NCBI GenBank assembly: GCA_012845835.1 | Contig: JABAKD010000025.1 | Location: 23,731,923-23,795,922, forward strand | From: Undaria pinnatifida | Taxonomy: Eukaryota; Sar; Phaeophyceae; Laminariales; Alariaceae | DNA length: 64,000 nucleotides | Direction of reading: 5' to 3' | Shown: positions 47,540 to 57,814 of the stretch, one piece after another | Position numbering within the stretch: position 1 is the stretch's first letter | How the letters are laid out: each line of letters starts with the position of its first letter | Made by a program: the position numbers and the translations under genes | The notes under the pieces: generated by a model | Databases searched by the model: none | The model's input: only the letters and a program-made list of their open reading frames with translations | Told to the model about the DNA's origin: nothing

Positions 47540-48077
47540 ATGAATGCCACTAGATCACGTTCGGGCGGTGAGCAGAACTTAGCCAATCCAATTCAAATAT
47601 ACCGACGCGCGACAGCGGGCGTCGTGGCATCCGTTCCGGGGATTTCTTCCGGTGGACCCGGAGAACGTTTTGACCACGATGAGAGGTTCGCGATCACACG
47701 GACAAGGGGAATGCCATCGTCCATGGACAGTCACAGCCATCTTTTTAGAGTCCCTCATCCGCAAACAGGCAAACAATTTTTGTCGGAGAAATTGCATCCA
47801 ATCATTCTATGTACTGTAAGTTCATTTTTGTACGACAACAGCGGTACACAAAACATTTGGCGCGCATCGTAAGCCCATATACGCTCAACTTAGAGTATCA
47901 GAGACCTTTACCTCCATCGAAGGTTGTAAGAGACCCATGGGGCATCCAAACTTCCCTAGCGACAAATGCCCGATGACCATTGGACGCTCATGGAGACGCC
48001 CATGGTTGGCCGTTTAGCTCCAAGGAATGCCAAATATGGACCACGCCGTTGAGAAACGTCTCCCAAATATAATCATG
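47540..48077. other. No supported feature
   Basis: Overlapping frames on both strands (plus 47540-47872, minus 47579-47797) have no recognisable content. Confidence 0.3.
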
Positions 48078-48861
48078 TATTATAAAAAATAAAATAAAAA
48101 ATACAAATACACTCCAGCCGTGATATCAAATATTTTGTCGAAACTCATCTTTGCAAGTTGTGTGTGATACTCCGATCGCGCGTATTACAGGTTGGGTTTC
48201 CTAATTAAGGACATAGGTCGGCGACTCCCCTTACAACTACATTGTAGCTATCAGGGTCAACAGGGTGATGTTAGGCAGTCTGTGCGCGGAAACTATAAAA
48301 CCCGATTCTGAGAGGGACAAAATCTGACAGCTGTGAAAGGAAATGTATCCTTTTATCAAGTGAATCCTGTATGTTCAACATCCGGTGAGGGGGGGGCGGA
48401 GTTTTAAAGGACATGGGGGCCTGGTTTTGATTAAAGGGGAGCTGGCGTTGGGTAGGGGGGGGGGGGGGGGGGGAGGGAAAGGCCATCGGGGGAGGGGTGG
48501 GGAGGGGGGGGGAGGAGGGGGCGAGGGGGGCGGGGGGTGGGGAGGGGGGGGGGAGGGGGGGGGGAGGGGGGGCAGATGGTGGGGAGGGGGGGGGGAGGGG
48601 GGTGGGGAGGGAGGTGGGGGAGGGGGGGTGGGGGGGGGGTGTGGGGGGGGTGGGGGGGGGGTGGGGGGGGGGGTGGGGGGGGGGTGGGGGGGGGGCAGGG
48701 GGGGGGGGGGAGGGGCGGGGGAGGGGAGGGGGGAGGGGGGGGGCGAGGCGGGGGGAAGGGGGGGGGGGGGGGGGGGGGAGGGGGGGGGATGGGGGGAGGG
48801 GGGGGGGGGGGGGAGGGGGTGGGGGAGGGGGGGAGGAAGTGGGGGGGGGGGAGGGGGGGAA

Positions 48862-48915
<54 letters not shown>

Positions 48916-49725
48916 GGGGGGGGGGGGGGGGGGGGGGGAGGGGGGGGGAAGGGGAGGGGGGGGGGGGGAGGGGGTTGGGGGGGGGGGAGGGGGGAAGGGG
49001 GGGGGGGGGGTCGAGGGGGGAGGGGAGGGGGGAGAAAGGGGGTGGAAAGGGGGGGGAGGGGGGGGGGGAGGCGGGTGGGGGGAGGGGGGGGGGGAGGGGT
49101 GGGGGAGGGGGCAGGCAATTTGAGCGTGGAAACTATATATCCTTTAAGGGGATAAATCTGACGGTTTTGGAAAGAATGCAACAGTTTATTATGGGGGGGG
49201 TGGGGCGGGGCAGCTCAATCCGAGCGCGAAAACAATGCGTTTATTTACGCGGATGACTATGACGTTTTGGAAATAATGCAACTGTTTATCATGTATATCC
49301 TTTATGTCGTGCGACCAGTAAGCAAAAGACGGAGTGCTCGAGGGGCTGGGGGTGGAGGTGGGGGCGGGGAGGTTGTGGGTGGGGGAGAGGGGGCGGCATG
49401 GTGGTGGGTGGGGGAGGTTGAGGTAGGTTGGGGGGGAAGGTCGTTAGCTCGAATAGATGTAGGGGTTTGCTATGCGCGTGGTCCTAGGTCCAGGCGAGAG
49501 TGTGAGTGGTGGTGAAGGAGTGGGCATCTAGGGCGGGGGGGGGGGGGGTTGCAGCAGCGGCATGATTTACTTGAGAACGATAATAAGGTGATATCCGGTG
49601 CTACAAGGTGTTTTCTACTGTGGCGGTTTTTGATAGCAGGTGGGGCGTTTGAGCAAGAGAGAGCAGCAAAAAAAAAAAAGCCGGGCGCGGGGGAAGGGTT
49701 TTCAAGAGGTTTAGAACACATGTAC
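48078..49725 (+). mobile_element. Foldback-family element expanded by a poly-G block
   Basis: It opens with an AT-rich lead and CTCCAGCCGTGATATC, then GTCGAAACTCATCTTTGCAA, GATACTCCGATCGCGCG, ATAGGTCGGCGACTCCCC, GACAGCTGTGAAAGGAAATG and GTTTTAAAGGACATGGGGGC. A G-rich block of about 660 bp follows. The element resumes with GGGGATAAATCTGACGGTTT, ATGTAGGGGTTTGCTATGCG, GGTCCAGGCGAGAG, AGGTGGGGCGTTTGAGCAAG and TTTTCAAGAGGTTTAGAAC. The opposite terminus was not found, so this copy lacks its inverted partner. Confidence 0.75.
48451..49111 (+). repeat. G-rich low-complexity tract (about 660 bp)
   Basis: Almost pure G with scattered A, T and rare C. There are dozens of GGGG runs, the longest over 60 bases near 48860-48914. 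All three forward frames read poly-Gly/Arg and the reverse reads poly-Pro, giving spurious frames up to 268 codons. Such DNA can form G-quadruplexes. The exact length is likely unreliable because such tracts are hard to sequence. Confidence 0.9.
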
Positions 49726-50359
49726 GTGGGCGTTTGTCAGTGTTCCATTTTTTTTTGGTTGTGAGGGATGTGTGTGTTATCTCTAAAAGATTCTTGTTTG
49801 TTGCCTTACATTGCCCAGCTCGTTGTGTTTTCCTACGACCAAAAATATTTGGTACGGCTTTTGCCTTCTTGTCGTTGTTGATGGTAGTGTTTGCTTCAAG
49901 TGCCCTTAATAAAAATGCGGTGCAACAAACGCTTTGAATCACCTGTTCACAACAGATGTATGCCGATTAAGAAGGGTGGAAACCCTGATTGCGTGTCCTG
50001 TTAATCTGTTTGCGGCGATGCCGGCCGAGCTTGTAGCGTGATTTGGTTTGTAGCTCACGACCCACACACCTGGTCGTACGCATTGCTGGTGATTTCCTTG
50101 GTTATCTGCATGATCGAGCCTCTGGTGCTGGTGAGGTTGGAGCTGACGTAATGTGAGATGGTAGTTGGTGATAGTGTCCGTCTCCATCGGGGATATGGCC
50201 GGTGTAGTCCCGAGCAATGTGTTTTGGAATCTCGATGTGATGGCGTTCAAGTCAGCGCTAAAGGTGATAGCTAGAGGTAAGAATGTACGATCTTTGACGC
50301 ATTGTTGTGGTAGTTGGTATGGTAGCGTTTGATGCAGTTGGCGGTACGCCTGAAGTAGT
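49726..50359. other. No supported feature
   Basis: Short frames on both strands (minus 49939-50250, plus 49734-49937), with no motif and no repeat partner found. Confidence 0.3.
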
Positions 50360-50615
50360 GTAGGTCAGTTTCGTGAGTTCGAGCCCCGCCGAGTGCATAT
50401 TCGTATAAATTCGTTGGGACTTTTTCTTGTGGACAAATTGACTTGCGGAAAGCGCGAGATCGTGAGTTAGCAACACTCCATAAACAATGGACGAGCAGTG
50501 GGATTGCTGCATCCTATGCGCGATGAAAATTGAAGGCAAGAACCGGGGGGGGAGAAGGGACGACACCTGTGACCACGGCTTGCCAGGAGCTGGTAAGTGA
50601 AAGAGTGTGCGAAAA
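50360..50615 (+). mobile_element. tRNA-derived SINE-like repeat, copy 2 (5'-truncated)
   Basis: It begins at the B box (GTGAGTTCGAGCCC) without a recognisable A box. It continues through GACTTGCGGAAAGCGCGAGA, GAGCAGTGGGATTGCTG, ATGCGCGATGAAAATTGAAG, GACGACACCTGTGACC and GGAGCTGGTAAGTGAAAG to an A8 tail at about 50612. Confidence 0.7.
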
Positions 50616-50839
50616 AAAAGTGGTGTTTCATGCCAAATTGCTCATGTAGAAGGCCGACATGAAAGTTGGATCAATTCCCTGTTTTGTTCCAAGCACAACC
50701 GTGAACGCGCTCGGGCCATGTTGGTTTGTTCAGTTCGTGGCACTGCGTGCAGTTTGAGCGCATCAGAACTGCTGCAAATCACACCCCAGACAATAGCCTA
50801 TTGAATACCTGGTATGACGTTTTAATGCCAATAGGTTGG

Positions 50840-51180
50840 GGTATTGCATATCGATACCTAGGTATTGACACGTTCGATAGGTATGCGAATTTGTCGATAT
50901 GTACCCATTGCTTGGACCAATCGCGAAATTGGTACCACAAGCTATTGTTCCTAATACAGTTGTGTGAATCTGTCTATCGATGCCTTTTTCTTCGACCAAT
51001 AGCTTCTGATAAATCTGTACAACAGACTATTGTTCTCACAATAGTGATTTCGCACTGTCCATCGAATATAATTACTGTGACCAACAGGTACGTGAAAGTA
51101 TCGATCGATACCTATTGTTTCACTAAAAGTTTGAAACTGACGATCGATATATATTGTTACGGGCAGTAGGTATATAGCCC
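50840..51180 (+). repeat. Degenerate tandem repeat around ATCGATACCTATTG
   Basis: At least five eroded units (about 50895, 50973, 51058, 51102 and 51139) combine a GTC(G/T)ATCGATACC-like word with CTATTG-TT and GACCAATAGGTA-like words. Spacing is 40-85 bp. The AGGTAT/ATACCT halves are mutually inverted, so single units can fold. Confidence 0.45.
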
Positions 51181-51192
51181 TGCACAGCAGTT

Positions 51193-51193
<1 letters not shown>

Positions 51194-51240
<47 letters not shown>
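51194..51240 (+). repeat. (TTG)n microsatellite
   Basis: Fifteen perfect TTG units plus two bases, without interruption. Confidence 0.95.
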
Positions 51241-51559
51241 CTCACATTAACTCGCATAATCAAGTCCGTGGTCACAGGACAGGCTCCAGTCACTCTGGAG
51301 CTGAGGAATACCCCAGGGAAAAACACAAAAAACCCAAGGTGGTACACGCATATATCACAGCTGACGCAATTCATGCCTCCACCAGAAACATATAAAAGTG
51401 AAAACGGGAGTCAGTCTACGATGTGCCAAGGTCCAGGCCGGTGCATACGTCTCATTGCTCACGCCTGGAGGAACCAAATATTCCGATTGCCACCCAAGAA
51501 AGACTACCACGTATATATTACACGTAGTATCTATCACTACGCATACGCACGACAGGCAT

Positions 51560-51770
51560 AAGTCAACTGGAGAAATAGAGACAAACAAAAGAAAAGAAGA
51601 TAAAGGAAAGGAAAGAAAATAGAAGAAAAACGAAACAAAACGAAAAAGGCAAGCAACAAAGAGAAGAAAAAGACAAAGAAAAGCAAGAAAAGACAAGACA
51701 AGAAAGCAAGGAAAGAAAAAGAGAAAAAAAAGAAAGAAGAAATAGAAAAAGAAAAGAAAGAAAAATGTCA
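51560..51770 (+). repeat. Purine-rich low-complexity tract at the LINE 3' end
   Basis: About 210 bp of A and G with a few C (AAAGAAAAG, GAAAGGAAAG and similar words). On the minus strand this is a T/C tract directly after the 3' untranslated region of the retrotransposon at 51780-52735, so it may be its expanded tail. Confidence 0.7.
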
Positions 51771-51779
51771 TACTAGCAG

Positions 51780-52735
51780 ACGTTAGGACCTGGCTAAGGA
51801 TGGCATTGGGCTAACAGAGGGTATCACGTCAATCATCAATGGCACCTGGGAGAGAACGCAACATGGTGAAGAAGTCACGGCGGTCTTATGCTATCTTGTG
51901 ACGGCCATTAGAAGGCCCACAACTTTCAATACGATGATGGCCAAACCCAGACTTCAGTCTCTTGGGCATGACGCTCCCCCTTCCGGCCCTTCCCCCTTCC
52001 TCCCTTTCCCCCTTCCTCCCTTTCCCCTCCCCCCTCCCCCCCTCCCCCCTCCCCCCCTGCCCCAGTCCCCTCCCCGCCCCTGCCCCTTCCCCCTCCTCCC
52101 GGCCGCTTAGAGATGCCAACGGTGAATGACGCTGCCGCAGCCTCTGCGCGTTGCTCTGCAGCTTTGCGTCTCTCCGTTTCATGCCAATTCAGCATGAACA
52201 ACTCGGCTCCCTCCTCTACTCTTCGAAACCATCTGCCAGCGTTCTGAGCAGCCTTTCGCCATCCTTCGAATTTCATTCCAAAGACCGACATATCCTCCTT
52301 CAGATGATCCATCCAGTATTTCTCTTGCCCCCCTGAGTAGCCCTTACCCCCAACAAACTCCCCAAACATTACCCTCTGTGGCAGACACTCCTCCCCCATA
52401 CGTGCTACGAATCCCGCAAACAATATCCTCCGTTTGCGCACTATCACCTCAACGCTCTCGGAATCTGTCTGGGCAAGCGCGTCGGCGTACGACAGGGTGT
52501 GGTCGTCGCGCTTCCGTTTCCGCCATCCAAGGCATCGGAGGAGCATGGAGCGGTTGAACCCGTCGTAGCCTGTCATAGTCAGGCTTGTTCGGGCTCCACG
52601 TCATGCAACCGTACAGCAGTGTCTCGACCACCTCAGCTTTCAGCAACCGCACCTTCAACCGTGAACGCACACCCGGGCGATCATAGATTTCCATCTTGTA
52701 CCGCTGGAAGCACGCCCAGGCCCTCTCAGTTATAC
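51780..52735 (-). mobile_element. 5'-truncated non-LTR retrotransposon, 3' end of the reverse transcriptase ORF
   Basis: Two minus-strand frames, joined by one frameshift near 52560, cover the C-terminal region found after the reverse transcriptase domain in jockey/CR1-like LINE proteins. They contain KVRLLKAEVVETLLYGCMTW, CLGWRKRKRDDHTLSYADAL, ILFAGFVARMGEECLPQRVM, then FGEFVGGKGYSGGQEKYWM, HLKEDMSVFGMKFEGW and AGRWFRRVEEGAE. The reading ends in a G-rich stretch (GGGGRGRGG-like) and a stop at 51926, followed by about 150 bp of untranslated sequence. The polymerase motifs themselves are absent, so this is a dead 5'-truncated insertion. Confidence 0.8.
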
Positions 52736-52835
52736 CACGTGTTGATTACGCCTGTTGGTCTGTCCAAGAATTGGTGATTCGAATATAGCTTTGTTTAATA
52801 TCGATACGTAATATTATTATGTTACCCTCCGACAA

Positions 52836-54035
52836 TGATATAAAAAAAATATTGATACACTCTAGCTGTGAGATCGGAGATTTTGTCCAAACTAATATTT
52901 GCAAGACGTGTGTGGTACTCCGATCAGGCGTATTACGGGCTGTGTTTCCTCATTGGGGATATAGGTCGGCGACTCCCCTTGCGACTACAGTGTAGCTATC
53001 AGGGTCAACAGGGTGATGTTAGCCAGTCTGTTCGCGGAAATTTTATAACCCGTTTTTGAGGAACATAAAATCTGACTGCTGCGCAAGGAAATGCATCAGG
53101 TTATCAAGTGAATCCTGTAAGTCGAACAACCGGTGAGGGGAGGGCGGAGTATTTCAGGACATGGGGGCCTGATTTTGATCAAAAGGGGGGCGGGAGAGGG
53201 GGACGGGGGGGAGGGGATGGGTGGGGCAGGTCAATTTGTGCGTGGAAACTAAAAATCATTTACGGGGATTCATTTGCGGTTTTGGAAAGAATGCTCCAGT
53301 TTATAATGTATATCATGTAAGCCGTTCAATCAGCGAGGAGAGGGCGGAGCGTTCGAGGGGGCGTGGGTGGGGTTAGGGGGAAAAGGAGGTGGAGGGGGGC
53401 GAAAGGTATTATTCAACGTTTTTAGGTCGCATAGATGTAGGAATTCGCTATACGCGTTGTGCTAGGTCTAGGCGATGTTGCGGGTGATCGGGAAGGAGGG
53501 AGCGTTGGGGGCGGTGGGGGGTGGAAATTGCAGCAGCGGCATGAATGGCTTTTGAAAAAACATAAGGTGACATCAAGTGCGCGGAAGTGTTTTTTACTCT
53601 GGAAGATTTCGATGTTAAGCGGGGCGTGGAAGAAAGAGGGGACGGGGAAAAATGAAAGTATATGAGAGGGGGGGGGGGGTAGGGTTTTCGAGAGGTTTAG
53701 GACACATATAATGTAAAGGCTCCCACGTCCTTCAAAACTTCGCCCTCTCCTCACGGGCTATTCGACTTGCAGTATTCACTTGATAAGCTGATGCATTTCC
53801 TTCCACAGCTGTCAGATTTTGTCCCCCTCAGAAACGGATTTTATAGTTTCCGCCCACAGACTGACTAACATCACCCTGTTGACCCTGAAAGCTTCACTGT
53901 AGTTGCAAGAGGAGTTGCCGACCTACATCCTTCATGAGGACACACAACCCGTAATACGCGCGCTCGGAGTATCACACACAGCTTGCAAAGATGAGTTTCG
54001 ACAAAGTATTTGATCTCGCAGCTGGAGTATATATT
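52836..54035. mobile_element. Foldback element with terminal inverted repeats of about 320 bp
   Basis: The left arm (52836 to about 53180) and right arm (about 53716 to 54035) are inverted copies. Both contain CAGCTGTGAGATCG-type ends, GATACTCCGATC-like words, ATAGGTCGGCGACTCC or its mutated partner, GTAGCTATCAGGGTCAACAG or a variant, TCTGAC.GCTG, and AAGTGAATCCTGTAAGTCGA or a variant. The interior has CGTTTGAGCAAG-like, GGTCTAGGCGATG and TTTTCGAGAGGTTTAGGACA blocks with G runs. This is the clearest complete foldback copy in the window. Confidence 0.8.
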
Positions 54036-54054
54036 ATTTTTTTAAATATTTAAA

Positions 54055-54560
54055 TATCCTCCACCTAGCTGTGAGATCGAAAATTTGGTCGAAACTCATC
54101 TTTTCAAGCTTCTGTTTTATACTTCGATCGCACGTACTACGTATTGCCATACGCGTGGTACTAGGTCTAGGCGATTGTGCGGGTGGTGCGAGAGGAGAGG
54201 GCGTTGGGGGGCAGGGGGGCGGGGGGGCTAAAGTAAACTACGTCGTGGATATCTACACGTCGTGAATATCTACAAAGATCATAACGTGATATCAGTTGCG
54301 TAGAAGTGCTTATTAACGCGGCCGATTAAATTTTAGGTGGGGCGTTTGAACAAAAGGGAAGGGGAAAAGCGGGGGGGGGAGGGGGGAATGAATTAGAGCT
54401 ACGGCATGGATGTCCACACAGATTATGAGGTGGTATCAGCTGGCTGGTAGTGTTTACTACTCTTCGATATTTTGATTATCGGTGGGGCGTGTGAACAAGA
54501 GGGATCGGGGGGGGGTGGGAGGGACAATTCAAAATGTGCGTGGAAACAATAAATCAACAG
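54055..54560 (+). mobile_element. Foldback-family copy abutting the previous one
   Basis: It starts CTAGCTGTGAGATCGAAAAT only about 25 bp after the preceding element. It runs GTCGAAACTCATCTTTTCAA, CGATCGCACGTACTACG, GTGGTACTAGGTCTAGGCGA, AGGTGGGGCGTTTGAACAA and two further GTGGGGCGT blocks with G runs. The order matches the reversed 31.1 kb region. Confidence 0.7.
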
Positions 54561-55020
54561 GAGAAATCTTACGGTTGTAACAAGAAGACATCGCTCCATA
54601 TCACCTGCCTGGTATTGTTTAATATTGTAAAAGATTTTTTGTTAGATGTGGTATGCAACACAATCTTTCGGTGTGGTAACCAACGTGTTAAAGCTTGATA
54701 ATTGTAATTGTAGATGGATCGCAAGATAGAATACTTCAATCGATAACTAAAATCATGTAGTTGTTACCATCATTTTCTGATAGCGCTAATTATATGAAAG
54801 AGGTACATATTGCAAAATACAACAGGCGAAGTGATGTGGTCATGCAACGTTACCACTATTGAGCACGAGAGGGAAAAGTGCGAATCATCATTGTTCTGAA
54901 GCGAACGCTTGGTGTACCTGCGATCAATTACGTTACTTCGTTAGTCATACTTTGTTTGGCATCTAGATTGGGAGGCGATCATGCAGACGGTATTTTCTAG
55001 ATACCCTACATAAAAGGTTG
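54561..55020 (-). repeat. Inverted copy of the 30180-30720 tail
   Basis: Read on the minus strand it gives CGTCTGCATGATCGCCTCCC, GACTAACGAAGTAACGTAAT, ACACCAAGCGTTC, CATGACCACATCAC, TCGCCTGTTGTATTTTGCAA and CTTTAACACGTTGGTTAC, all present in order at 30180-30720. Together with 54055-54560 it reconstitutes the same body-tail junction seen at 30.6-31.1 kb. Confidence 0.65.
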
Positions 55021-55828
55021 TAGCTAGGCTCCAGGTGTTTGTAGCTCAGAAACGTTCAGCTGCACCCCTACCGTGGGAAGGCCCAGGTATCTTCTTCAAA
55101 ACATCTACGTAAAGGAGTTTTTACTCCGCGTGGATTTGGGCAGGGATTTTTTGATTGCAGACACTAACACAATTCTCGTTCATTTCACACTCGAGATGGC
55201 GTCAGCATCATGCTTTCGCGGTGGAGCGGGGGAAGGGGTGGGAGGGGGGGGGGGGCAGAGGGCGGGGCGGGGGGGGGCGAGGTGGGGGGGGTTCACGATC
55301 AGTGCAGTCATACGTTAGAACCTCTACTGCATTATTTTTGTCTTCAACGGAGCAGTGTCGACAAGCGCAAGAATTTAAGGGGCGTACACGGATGGGGAGT
55401 TTGGTATTGGAAGCTTGGTAAGTGAAAATGATATACAAGTATACCTCTAATCGTGATTGAAGGGCTTAAAGTGCTGTACAGTGCATCTACACAATCACTG
55501 CTTGATATCACTGTCCAACATGTTTTATCAATCCTGCTTGCTACTACCAGGTACAAGCTACTACTGTGTCGATGCCGTTTCACGTCGTAAACTTTTTTAG
55601 CTGTAACAACACAGCAGCGCTTCGATGCAACAATAACAAGCAGACCGTGTCTCATTGATTGGATGGTCATTGCTGAACATATCGTATTATAGTATACGGA
55701 GAGACCCGAGAATGACTTCAAACACGTACGGCATGTAATATTTCATGAATGTCGACTGAAAACGCGTAGAGAGGGCAGCATATTTTATGATACCAGTCGT
55801 TTTCTCCTCACCATGATGAGAAGTCTGG
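55021..55828. other. No supported gene; G-rich tract at 55224-55290
   Basis: A G-rich run similar to the foldback interiors lies at 55224-55290 without other family blocks. Frames crossing it (55073-55421) are low complexity. A 125-codon minus frame (55344-55721) carries no motif. Confidence 0.35.
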
Positions 55829-56097
55829 GACCAAGGCTACGGTAGGGGGGGTACCCCCATTTTCACTGGTGTGTTTGAGCCACTCGCACGAGTAGCTCTG
55901 TACCGTACGGATGAAGATGGTTTAGGTACTTCGTTTGCCGCAGCTTAAATCACCTTTGCATTGCGGATTGATTTCGTCAATGTGAAACCTAAAGAAAACG
56001 TAAGATTGCATGGGAACAAAGGGGTTACTCGCGCGAGTGACCCCTAGCCACTGAAATTAAAGGCCCAAAAGGGGACCCCCCTACCGTAGCCTGGGTC
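55829..56097 (+). mobile_element. MITE copy 3 (269 bp), flanked by CTGG
   Basis: Same ends and two hairpins as copy 1, in the same orientation. A 4-bp direct repeat CTGG flanks it at 55825-55828 and 56098-56101. Very close in sequence to copy 1. Confidence 0.9.
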
Positions 56098-56675
56098 CTG
56101 GGTAGAGTGCTTCGCTGTACAGCTCCAATAGTTTTGTTTTCTACCGTGGAAGATTGTCGTTCACGTCAAACTACTAAATTGCCACCACGGACACACAAGG
56201 AAGCTTGTCGTCTACAGTACGTTGCCTTAGCCAGTCGATTCTTCATCCCTAGGTCTCTAATATTAACTAGTCAAAGTACAACATAATGAATGGACGACCG
56301 TTGAAAAGCACGTAAATAACAGCAGGAATGCATATGAACCAGTCGTGGGAGCCAATACAGCTCAAAACGGGGTTTCGATGCCGCACTGGAGAAGTAATCG
56401 CTGCTTCCGCTTCATTGCAATTCAGTTCCATTTTTTTCCTTGCGTGGCAACCTTCAAGTTTCTTATTCCTGTGCAAGCTTGAATAGGTCTCTTTTTCGTC
56501 ACGGAGGACGGAAGAATGCCATGCACATTTATATGGCGGAGCACGTGCTGGGTAATGGAAAACAGTGGAAGCGGTGCTAGCACGTCAAAGGTAATGGAAC
56601 CAATTGGACGTAGTAGGGGGTAGTAAGTCGGGACAGCATGGGAGCTCGTGCAAGTGAAAGCCGATCCTTGTTTCT
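56098..56675. other. No supported feature
   Basis: Only short frames were seen. The GGAAGC-rich repeat begins towards the right. Confidence 0.3.
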
Positions 56676-57330
56676 TCCCCTTCCTGAAGTGGTATTCGAA
56701 GTTTCCACAGAAGATTCCTGTGTTAGCGTTCGCGGAAGCTTACAGTTCAAAAGAAAGTGCAAGCTTTCCATTGCTCCCACAGAAGCTTCCATCGCTTCCA
56801 CGAAAGCTTCCGTCGCGCAGGGCAGATGTTGACGGTTCATGTTGAAGTCCCACGGAAGCGAGGCAAGCTCCAATGGAAGTAGTGGAAACCTTAAGTATTC
56901 GCTGCCATGGAAGACTCCATGAAAACTGCCATGGAAGCGCCCATGTACTTCCGAGGAAGCGGCTGCCATGGGCACTTCCATAAAGAAAGGCAGTTTAAGA
57001 TCTCAGATTCTACCTGAACGTTGTTTAAATGTTGTGGAAGGAAATTACCATCGATGGAACTTCGCGGAAGACAATGGACGTAGATCCCGTTCCTTGAAAG
57101 CTTTCGTTGAAGATTTCGCTGGCACTTCGACGGGCGTTTCCACTACTTTCGACGGAGCGGGTTGAAGCGTCCACCACTTGCGCGGAAGCTTCCACTCCTT
57201 CAATGAGCGCTTCAACTTCTTGCGTGGAAGCTTCCACCATTTCCATTGAAGCTCTGTGAAGCTTCCAGCGAAGCGAGAGAAGCTTCCATGGAAGTGGTGG
57301 AAGCTTTCACGGAAGCTTCCATCAATAATG
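56676..57330. repeat. Degenerate array of the palindrome GGAAGCTTCC
   Basis: More than thirty occurrences of GGAAGC, GAAGCTTCCA, TTCCA or GCTTCC in both orientations, often 9-21 bp apart. Perfect GGAAGCTTCC palindromes occur near 57182, 57226 and 57313, with close variants elsewhere. On the minus strand one frame (57025-57246) reads a seven-residue repeat of the type VEAST.EVEA, and another (56577-56981) reads VEAMEAS. A decayed coding repeat is possible, but stops and frame changes prevent a gene call. Confidence 0.6.
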
Positions 57331-57814
57331 CATCGGGCCCGATTGTTTGGAACAATTGCAGCACCTCAGGCCAATGTTCGCGAAAAAAACAACAACGATA
57401 ACTCCCTGGAATTCAGGCGTCGTGGGAGGGGGCGAGAGGGTGTGGAAATACGAATAAGTAAATCTCTCTGAAAACGGATGGAGATACGGGCTTTTTGTGC
57501 GTATCAATGAGTAAGGTATGGTATCTCCTTAAAATGGCTTGGTTTTAGTATGAGATTCCGTATTTTTTTTATACTCAAATCTAAATATGACGTACGCAGG
57601 TCAGATGTGCGCTTTTGATTTTGAGAGAAAATGTGCGGACAGTTTTTGGAGTACATCCAACTGGCTCGAGTAAAAAGCGGCGTAATAATCCGTTTTTGCG
57701 CCCCCGCCTGCAACAAGCCTGGATATCATTGAAAAAGTGAAAGCCTGTCCTTTCTCCATACGAGTTTCTCTCCTAGAATGGCCCTGAGGCTATCACAAAT
57801 ATTCTGGCACGGTG
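57331..57814. other. No supported feature
   Basis: No repeat or coding signal was noticed. Confidence 0.3.

Noticed and set aside
48375-49256. Open frames of 208-268 codons (poly-Pro on minus, poly-Gly on plus)
   Set aside because: They are translations of an almost pure G tract, open in several frames at once. There is no codon structure and no start context.
51926-52110. Gly/Arg-rich C-terminus of the LINE protein as a functional domain
   Set aside because: This part reads a G-rich stretch (C-rich on the plus strand) and probably reflects low-complexity DNA near the ORF end.
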